Source: Erysipelotrichia bacterium | GTDB taxonomy: Bacteria; Bacillota_I; Bacilli_A; Erysipelotrichales; Erysipelotrichaceae | Length of the DNA stretch: 5,295 nucleotides | NCBI GenBank assembly: GCA_009916335.1 | Contig: SAAR01000222.1 | Span: forward strand, 1-5,295 | Direction: 5' to 3' | Shown here: one piece after another, positions 1 through 5,295 of the stretch | How the letters are laid out: every line of letters begins with the position of its first letter | Position numbering within the stretch: the stretch's first letter is position 1 | Notes under the pieces: generated by a model | The model's database searches: none | What the model was told of the DNA's origin: nothing | The model's input: the letters and a program-made list of their open reading frames with translations, nothing else | Position numbers and translations under genes: made by a program

Positions 1-110
1 TTAATCAATTAATAAACCGGTCTGGCATTTGATAGGCATGAATAAAACTGCTGATTCAATTTTTCCGAAAAACGCCGAATATATATTTGCATATTACACT
101 CATCCATCAG

Positions 111-1037
111 ATGATGTTATATAAAACAATGGGCTGGAAAAATAATGAAACAATAATATCCATTGACGGTAGTACGATTGATGATTTTAAACGTTCTCAA
201 AATATATACTATATAAAGTCGACTAATTTTCCTTATGGAAAATTCAGTTTCTCCACTTTATACATGTCCGATGAGACCCTTCATTATTATATAAAATCAC
301 TAAACAAAATACGACCAAAAATAATGCGTGGCTATCCTTCAGGAATATTAAAGCTCGCTTTTTTTATTAATAGAAAACAATGCAAACTTAATTTTAAAAT
401 AAAAGGAATTTATTTAACAAGCGAATCTTTCTCAACCAAAGAACGAGAATACATACAAAACACTTTTAAGTGTGCTGTTTACGGACAATATGGACATACT
501 GAAACATCCATTTTTGCAGTCTCTTTTAGCGATTTAACTTATTACTGTTCGCCTCTTTATGGATTTACAGAAGTTATCAACGAGAAAGGGAAACATGCCA
601 AAGTAGGAGAAATTGGAGAAATAGTAGTAACAGGCTTCTCAAACTACGGAATGCCTTTTATCAGGTATCAAACAGGAGATTTGGCCGAATATGGAGGTTG
701 TCAGAATGGAATAGTCAAACTAAGTCATTTACAAGGCAGAAACGCTGATTTTATTATCAATAAAGTTCTTCAAAAAATCCACCTTGTTGGCTTTTTATTT
801 GGCAACCATATAAAAGCTTTTAATGAAATTATAGAATGGCAAATAGAACAAAAAGAAATAGGGAAAGTCTCTTTAAAAATAGTAAAAGATATAAACTACA
901 AACTCAGCACAGACCAAGAACTACGTGACCTGTTTGCAAACCAAAGAATTGATATCGATATCATATTTACAAATCAAATTCCTCAAGCCCAAAATGGAAA
1001 GAAGAAATTCATAATTCAGCACCTAAAAGATGCCTAA
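111..1037 (+). CDS. CapK/PaaK-like AMP-forming ligase, N-terminal third missing (probable truncated gene)
   Basis: Resembles the C-terminal part of the phenylacetate-CoA ligase (PaaK)/CapK family of adenylate-forming enzymes, which are common in capsule loci with largely unknown substrates. Numbering from the TTG at 87 (316 codons), visible motifs are GYPS at 82-85, TSES at 111-114, YGHTE at 135-139 (A5-like), RYQTGD at 193-198 (A7-like, nucleotide-ribose Asp), GRNADFI at 217-223 (A8 hinge) and GKKKF at 304-308 with the A10-type lysine. Full-length relatives are about 430-460 residues and begin with a region containing the Ser/Thr/Gly-rich phosphate loop (SGTTG-like). That loop is absent here. 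The frame is closed upstream by stops at 30, 33 and 39, and the other + frames stop at 10, 13, 43 and 122. The ATG-ATG at 111 is a formal start; TTG 87 is the alternative. Without the loop, adenylation activity is doubtful, so it may be a pseudogene. Its stop is 64 bp from the convergent operon's last stop. Family assignment is firm; functionality is not. Confidence 0.75.
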   Translation: MMLYKTMGWKNNETIISIDGSTIDDFKRSQNIYYIKSTNFPYGKFSFSTLYMSDETLHYYIKSLNKIRPKIMRGYPSGILKLAFFINRKQCKLNFKIKGIYLTSESFSTKEREYIQNTFKCAVYGQYGHTETSIFAVSFSDLTYYCSPLYGFTEVINEKGKHAKVGEIGEIVVTGFSNYGMPFIRYQTGDLAEYGGCQNGIVKLSHLQGRNADFIINKVLQKIHLVGFLFGNHIKAFNEIIEWQIEQKEIGKVSLKIVKDINYKLSTDQELRDLFANQRIDIDIIFTNQIPQAQNGKKKFIIQHLKDA

Positions 1038-1101
1038 ATAGAACTTCAAGAAACCCGTTTTGAGCTGCCAATTACGATCATTTCTTTAATTTATTTCAAT
1101 T

Positions 1102-2091
1102 TTATAGTGCTTTATTAAAAATGCCAAAAGAATTAATGAAATGGCGAATAAAAACAAAAGTGCTGCATAATTTTTCGATAAATGACCGCCTATTGTGTCT
1201 TTGTTCATTTACATATTTTTCATATTTTCCCAAATCATATTTTTGACGTAAGCGAATGATATCATAAATATAAGGTGTGAAAAGAAAGCGATAAGTCCCC
1301 CTTCCTTTATCTTTATACCAAGTCCCGAAAGAAAATTTATATAAACCAAGAAAAATCAACGCATGAAAATGTACAAACACAAGTTCAAAAGATCTATTTG
1401 TTGCATATTCTTTTCCGAGAATTTGTCCTTTCTTCCTAGAAAAAGAATACTGCTGAATATTCCAAGGGGCCACTCCTCCACCTAAATGCTGCAATTCATG
1501 TACTCCTTCAAAACGAGCACACCAGTCATCCAAATATTTCTGATCTCCAAACTTTCCATCTTCAAATCTCCCATAGCACCAATCCAAACAAGCATTACGC
1601 CACCATTCTAAAACAATTCGGCCTCGGGCATCGTTCTTGAAATAAATAAATTGGACACAATACTTCCCCGATGTTTCCGTTTGATCATATTTTTCCGTGT
1701 AGCGATGTTCTGTAATCAAGACAGACTTATCTCCAACCTCATCTATTAAGACTTTTGGTGAACTAAAAAAATACAAATCAGCATCAATATAAGTACAACT
1801 TTCAACAGCAAAATTATCAAGTACATATTTAATAACAGATGGAGTACATGTCCAACAATATTCACCAGCCGTCCTATCTTCTTTTATAGCTAACAACTCT
1901 TCATCCTCAAAGTCTTGAAGTGAAATAACCGTTATATGATCAAATTTTCTATCCAAAAAAAAATGGTAGCAGTCATCGTCAAAAGCAAAAACATACAGGT
2001 GAAAATCAGAACTATATTTTTTTAATGAATCATACATAGTCAGTCCCCTAGAAAGATAGACTGAATTAAACAAGGTGCAGAAATTCAACAT
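1102..2091 (-). CDS. GT8-like (GT-A fold) glycosyltransferase
   Basis: Probable nucleotide-sugar glycosyltransferase of 329 residues, last gene of the - strand operon. The N-terminus (FCTLFNSVYLSRGLTMYDSL) is the opening strand-helix of a GT-A Rossmann-like fold, as in GT8-like and related capsule enzymes. YIDADLYFFSSP at 101-112 supplies the DxD metal/nucleotide-sugar motif (D103-A-D105). Further family-like elements are DQKYLDDW at 183-190, GGGVAPWN at 204-211 and HFH at 241-243, which could be a late metal or diphosphate ligand. No signal peptide or clear membrane helix is seen, so it probably acts on the cytoplasmic face on a lipid-linked acceptor. The C-terminal ~30 residues are basic and aromatic and could touch the membrane. 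The ATG lies 4 nt after the last base of the upstream gene's TGA (3-bp gap), which suggests translational coupling. A run of nine T lies in codons 43-46. Donor and acceptor cannot be inferred. Confidence 0.8.
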   Translation of the reverse strand: MLNFCTLFNSVYLSRGLTMYDSLKKYSSDFHLYVFAFDDDCYHFFLDRKFDHITVISLQDFEDEELLAIKEDRTAGEYCWTCTPSVIKYVLDNFAVESCTYIDADLYFFSSPKVLIDEVGDKSVLITEHRYTEKYDQTETSGKYCVQFIYFKNDARGRIVLEWWRNACLDWCYGRFEDGKFGDQKYLDDWCARFEGVHELQHLGGGVAPWNIQQYSFSRKKGQILGKEYATNRSFELVFVHFHALIFLGLYKFSFGTWYKDKGRGTYRFLFTPYIYDIIRLRQKYDLGKYEKYVNEQRHNRRSFIEKLCSTFVFIRHFINSFGIFNKAL

Positions 2092-2094
2092 AAA

Positions 2095-2994
<900 letters not shown>

Positions 2995-3005
2995 CTTTAT
3001 AAAAT

Positions 3006-4112
3006 TTATATTGATAATAATATCTTTTTTAAATGATCGCAAACATAAAGAACCTCTTCGTTAGTCAAAGAAGGATACATTGGCAAAGAAAAAATCTCTC
3101 TTGAAGCTAATTCTGTTTTAGGTAAATCGCCCTCTCTGTACCCCAAATAACTATAAGCCGGCATCATATGAATTGGCCAAGGATAACTAATGTTCACATA
3201 AATATGAGCCTCTTTCAATTTTTCTATAATTATATCCCGCTGAGGATGCCGTACAACATAAAGATAATAAACATGAGTGTTATCATTGGCTTCTTGAGGC
3301 AATATCAAATCGGTCTCCTCTAATTTATCTTTATATAATGCAGCAATATCACGTCTTCTTGTAATATAAGATTCCAGCTTAGGCAACTTTGTCAACAAAA
3401 TAGCCGCTTGAATCTCATCCAAACGAGAGTTGTAACCATGTTCTAATGCAAAATAAGTCTTTTCTGCTCCGTAAAACCGCAAACGCTTCAAACGATCTGA
3501 TAAAACAGCACTATTTGTCAAAATCATTCCTCCATCGCCATAAGCTCCTAGAACTTTTGTCGGATAAAATGACGTTGTAGAAACATCTGACATAGAACCA
3601 GCTTTTCTCCCTTTATACAAAGCTCCTTGAGCTTGTGCGCAATCCTCTACAACAGCCAACCCATAGTGTTTAGCCAAAGCGAAAAGTGGTTCCATATCAA
3701 CACATTGCCCAAAAAGATGCACCGGTAATATCGCTTTTGTTCTTGCAGTAATCTTAGCTTCAACAAGGCTCACATCCATTAAATAAAAATCAGAACAAAT
3801 ATCCACAAATACAGGCGTAGCACCTACTGTGACAATAGCAGAGACTGTCGGTATAGCAGTATTTGAGACTGTAATCACTTCATCACCCACACCTATATTC
3901 AAAGCACGAAGTGCCAAAACAATTGCATTAGTCCCATTATCGACCCCCACACTATAAGACACATCGCAATAATCGGCGTATTTTTGTTCAAACAATCGCC
4001 CTTTATCGCCCAAAATCAATTGCCCCGATTCAAATGTTTCTTCAACCGCCTTTAATATCTCTTTTTTGTTATCTATATATTCTTTTAAATAGCTCCAAAC
4101 TTTAACTTCCAT
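3006..4112 (-). CDS. fdtB: DegT/DnrJ/EryC1/StrS-family PLP sugar 3-aminotransferase (FdtB/QdtB-like)
   Basis: PLP-dependent nucleotide-sugar aminotransferase of 368 residues, full length for the family. The Schiff-base lysine is K186 in SFYPTKVLGAYGDGGM (181-196). EDCAQAQGA at 156-164 gives the Asp (D157) that pairs with the pyridine nitrogen and Q160 near the cofactor O3'. SVGVDNGTNAI at 54-64 is the phosphate-binding turn, and GYNSRLDEIQAA at 226-237 is the substrate/dimer motif. The expected reaction is glutamate-dependent amination at C3 of a dTDP-3-keto-6-deoxyhexose, giving dTDP-Fuc3N or dTDP-Qui3N. The C3 call rests on the two ketoisomerase-like genes immediately upstream (33-bp gap), not on a residue I can read. 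The motif usually reads AQAHGA; here the His is Gln (Q162), an uncommon but not obviously disabling change. The start VWSYLKEYID fits family N-termini. Alternatives are a C4 aminotransferase or another hexosamine enzyme of the same fold. Confidence 0.88.
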   Translation of the reverse strand: MEVKVWSYLKEYIDNKKEILKAVEETFESGQLILGDKGRLFEQKYADYCDVSYSVGVDNGTNAIVLALRALNIGVGDEVITVSNTAIPTVSAIVTVGATPVFVDICSDFYLMDVSLVEAKITARTKAILPVHLFGQCVDMEPLFALAKHYGLAVVEDCAQAQGALYKGRKAGSMSDVSTTSFYPTKVLGAYGDGGMILTNSAVLSDRLKRLRFYGAEKTYFALEHGYNSRLDEIQAAILLTKLPKLESYITRRRDIAALYKDKLEETDLILPQEANDNTHVYYLYVVRHPQRDIIIEKLKEAHIYVNISYPWPIHMMPAYSYLGYREGDLPKTELASREIFSLPMYPSLTNEEVLYVCDHLKKILLSI

Positions 4113-4145
4113 AAATATTATTCTTTATTAATAAAAAACAGTTTA

Positions 4146-4565
4146 TTATCTACTGTATTCATTTTTTATATACCGCAAATAATCAGGATACTCTCTTATA
4201 TAATCCTCCTCTTCATAAGGATGCGATGCCAAAACAAGACAAATAGAGCCTGATGAAAATCCTTGCTCCATAGCCCAAATTCCAGGGGGAACATATAAAC
4301 CATAATAAGGCCTATTCAATAAAACGGTTCGTTTATTTCTCCCATCATCAAGAACCACTTCATAACTACCACTAGCTGCGATTAAAAGTTGATGGCATTT
4401 TTTATGAGCATGAGCCCCCCTTGCCTCGCCTGCAGGTATATCGTAAGAGTAAAAAACTCGTTTAACATCAAAAGGTATATTGATCTGTCCGTACACTGGG
4501 GTTAAGTTGCCAGCCGGATCTTCAAATTTCGGCAATTCAATAATCGAACAATCAAAAACTGTCAT
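4146..4565 (-). CDS. fdtA: FdtA/QdtA-like dTDP-4-keto-6-deoxyglucose 3,4-ketoisomerase (WxcM-like cupin), second copy
   Basis: Cupin of 139 residues in the FdtA/QdtA/WxcM C-terminal family, the usual length for the stand-alone enzyme. Known members convert dTDP-4-keto-6-deoxy-D-glucose to the 3-keto isomer before C3 amination. Family signature: PFDVKRVFYSYDIPAGEARG at 31-50, then AHAHKK with both conserved histidines (H52 and H54, matching FdtA His49, the proposed base, and His51), the jelly-roll core ASGSYEVVLDDG at 64-75, YYGLYVPPGIW at 87-97, and DYIREYPDYLRYIK near the end. It is odd at two positions that steer product stereochemistry in characterised enzymes (FdtA Arg15/His95; QdtA Tyr17/Arg97): both are Ala here (A18, A98), so FdtA or QdtA type cannot be assigned. 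The start overlaps the upstream paralogue's TGA as ATGA, implying coupled translation. By hand alignment it is about 45% identical to that paralogue. Confidence 0.85.
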   Translation of the reverse strand: MTVFDCSIIELPKFEDPAGNLTPVYGQINIPFDVKRVFYSYDIPAGEARGAHAHKKCHQLLIAASGSYEVVLDDGRNKRTVLLNRPYYGLYVPPGIWAMEQGFSSGSICLVLASHPYEEEDYIREYPDYLRYIKNEYSR

Positions 4566-4972
4566 GCTTTAAACTTTTTTAGGCTTATGAAACTCTTGTA
4601 ATCAAACACGTAATCATCTGGATCATATTCTTTCGACGATAAAACCAAAGCTAATGAATTAGTGGAAAAATTTTCCATTCTCCGCCAAATGCCACTAGGT
4701 ACATAAATACCGTAATATGAGCGGTTCAAATGATAACTCATTTCACCATCCCCTTTATCCAAAATAACATCAAAGCTACCAGATAAAGCGACAATAAATT
4801 CTTTATTTACTTTATAGGCATGTCCTCCCCGCGTCTCTCCTCCTGGCACATCATATATCCAATGAACACGTTTAATCTCGAAAGGAATATCCTTCAATTC
4901 TTCAATTATTGAAAGATTACCACGCCTGTCCAATATCTTAGGCAAATCTATTTTTTCTATATTATTTCTCAT
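4562..4972 (-). CDS. FdtA/QdtA/WxcM-like cupin, first copy, with His-to-Tyr change at the active-site motif
   Basis: Cupin of 136 residues and first gene of the - strand operon, paralogous to the next gene. It has the same framework: LPKILDRRGNL at 10-20, PFEIKRVHWIYDVPGGETRG at 30-49, VALSGSFDVILDKG at 61-74, YYGIYVPSGIW at 86-96 and a DPDDY...YKSF tail. The histidine pair, described as strictly conserved in FdtA homologues, reads H51-A-Y53: the first His (the proposed base) is kept, but the second is Tyr. The codon is TAT where CAT is expected, one transition at base 4816. At the stereochemistry positions it has R17 (FdtA-like Arg15) and R97 (QdtA-like Arg97). It could be a weak or altered isomerase, a non-catalytic partner of the second copy (FdtA forms domain-swapped dimers), or an enzyme with another dTDP-sugar role. 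The start ATG at 4970-4972 is the only one consistent with the family N-terminus. No Shine-Dalgarno is seen. Confidence 0.8.
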   Translation of the reverse strand: MRNNIEKIDLPKILDRRGNLSIIEELKDIPFEIKRVHWIYDVPGGETRGGHAYKVNKEFIVALSGSFDVILDKGDGEMSYHLNRSYYGIYVPSGIWRRMENFSTNSLALVLSSKEYDPDDYVFDYKSFISLKKFKA

Positions 4973-5034
4973 ATTAAAATACTATATACGAGCACTCACA
5001 TTAAATCAAAACATGAATTCAGAGAATCAATCGT

Positions 5035-5062
5035 CAAATATACGTCTTTTTTCAAACACAAA
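5035..5062 (-). promoter_or_regulatory. Candidate Bacteroidota-type promoter for the - strand operon
   Basis: Read on the - strand, bases 5042-5035 are TATATTTG, a full match to the Bacteroidota -7 consensus TAnnTTTG, about 62 bases before the first cupin's ATG. Possible TTTG upstream elements lie at 5062-5059 (16-bp spacer) and 5070-5067 (24-bp spacer). Both fall outside the preferred spacing of about 19-21 bp, so the -33 half is weak. Position and orientation fit the operon, but the region is A/T-rich and chance matches are likely. Confidence 0.4.
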
Positions 5063-5104
5063 CAGTCAAAATTTTCATAAGATAATAAAAAAATAGAGTA
5101 ACAG

Positions 5105-5135
5105 TTTGTACTCAACCTATAAATCAATACATTTG
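5105..5135 (+). promoter_or_regulatory. Bacteroidota-type promoter for the right-hand GT2 gene
   Basis: TTTG at 5105-5108 (-33 element) and TACATTTG at 5128-5135 (-7 element, consensus TAnnTTTG) are separated by 19 bp, within the preferred spacing for the primary sigma factor of Bacteroidota. Transcription would begin near 5142, giving a leader of about 65-70 bases before the ATG at 5209. The -7 box sits inside an inverted repeat (5110-5156). Confidence 0.6.
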
Positions 5136-5156
5136 CCTTTGTAAATTAAGTTGAGT
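5110..5156. repeat. Short inverted repeat flanking the -7 box of the GT2 promoter
   Basis: ACTCAAC at 5110-5116 and GTTGAGT at 5150-5156 are perfect 7-bp inverted copies. Outside the core, three more bases match after a two-base mismatch (TTT at 5105-5107 against AAA at 5159-5161). The 33-bp interval holds the TACATTTG box. Half-site centres are 40 bp apart, about four helical turns. This could be a regulator-binding dyad. It is far smaller than the known invertible capsule promoters of Bacteroides, so inversion is unlikely, and chance occurrence cannot be excluded. Confidence 0.35.
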
Positions 5157-5208
5157 TTAAAGTTCAATCAATTTGCATTATTATTTTTACTTATATATTA
5201 TCAACAGC

Positions 5209-5295
5209 ATGAACCATCCTCTATTAAGTATAATAACTGTCAATTACAACAATAATGAAGGATTAAAGAAGACTCTAAAAAGCCTTCAAGAACAA
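5209..5295 (+). CDS. Family 2 glycosyltransferase, N-terminal fragment (runs off the window)
   Basis: The ATG at 5209 opens a frame with no stop to the last base (29 codons). The peptide begins MNHPLLSIITVNYNNNEGLK and continues KTLKSLQEQ. LSIITVNYNN...GL..TL.SL..Q is the classic start of GT2 (GT-A fold) glycosyltransferases: the first beta strand, the loop that contacts the nucleotide-sugar base, and the first helix. The DxD and the catalytic base lie beyond the window, so donor and linkage cannot be judged. The gene diverges from the - strand operon and has a well-matched Bacteroidota promoter about 75 bp upstream, so it probably starts or leads a separate + strand transcription unit. No Shine-Dalgarno is visible before the ATG. 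Confidence 0.85.
   Translation, partial: MNHPLLSIITVNYNNNEGLKKTLKSLQEQ

Noticed and set aside
82..89. TATATTTG on the + strand, matching the -7 promoter consensus, just before the ligase fragment
   Set aside because: There is no TTTG/TTG element at a suitable distance upstream and the stretch is A/T-rich, so a chance match is as likely.
5..124. Short open frame in + frame 2 at the left edge
   Set aside because: About 39 codons bounded by stops on both sides, no recognisable motif and no match to the missing ligase N-terminus.
1038..1101. Terminator hairpin between the convergent genes
   Set aside because: The only pairing I could find (around 1045-1065) is bulged with almost no loop; the T-rich stretch after it is not preceded by a GC-rich stem.
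2995..3042. Upstream start of the GT13-like gene, adding 16 residues and overlapping the aminotransferase gene by 37 bp
   Set aside because: The conserved family N-terminus (APIVLFTYCRP) begins right after the internal ATG at 2994, and the extra residues look like read-through of the aminotransferase C-terminal region in another frame.
4973..5208. Invertible capsule promoter of the Bacteroides type
   Set aside because: Known examples have longer inverted repeats roughly 200 bp apart; here only a 7-bp pair 33 bp apart was found, and no recombinase gene is in the window.

Overview
This window is an interior piece of a surface-polysaccharide (capsule, O-antigen or exopolysaccharide) biosynthesis locus, most likely from a member of the Bacteroidota (Bacteroides/Parabacteroides/Prevotella type). 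The evidence is low GC, start codons preceded by A/T-rich sequence rather than a clear Shine-Dalgarno, a match to the Bacteroidota promoter pattern (TTTG, about 19 bp, TAnnTTTG) at 5105-5135, and gene families typical of such loci. The genus cannot be fixed from the sequence alone.

Layout. (1) On the left, on the + strand, is the C-terminal two thirds of a CapK/PaaK-like AMP-forming ligase. Its N-terminal third is missing: the same frame has stops at 30, 33 and 39, and the other + frames offer no continuation inside the window. (2) From 4972 down to 1102 is a compact five-gene - strand operon. In transcription order it holds two tandem FdtA/QdtA/WxcM-type cupins (ATGA overlap), a DegT-family PLP sugar aminotransferase of the FdtB/QdtB type, a GT13-like (GnT-I-like) glycosyltransferase and a GT8-like glycosyltransferase. 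(3) A 236-bp divergent intergenic region (4973-5208) carries candidate promoters for both directions. (4) At the right edge, on the + strand, is the first 29 codons of a family 2 glycosyltransferase that runs off the window.

How the genes fit together. FdtA/QdtA-type ketoisomerases convert dTDP-4-keto-6-deoxyglucose to the 3-keto sugar, and the FdtB/QdtB-type aminotransferase aminates C3. The product would be dTDP-3-amino-3,6-dideoxy-galactose (Fuc3N) or -glucose (Qui3N). The two - strand glycosyltransferases and the + strand GT2 would then build this or other sugars into the repeat unit. The RmlA/RmlB steps, an N-acetyltransferase (FdtC/QdtC type), the flippase and the polymerase are not in this window.

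Most notable. The two ketoisomerase-like cupins have different departures from the known active site. The first has Tyr in place of the second His of the conserved HAH motif. The second keeps both His but has Ala at both positions known to set FdtA versus QdtA stereochemistry. They may form a divided or heteromeric enzyme, or one may be a non-catalytic partner. This is inference. Otherwise the region looks like an ordinary, if rearranged, glycan locus, and I see no defence system, RNA gene, CRISPR array or insertion sequence.
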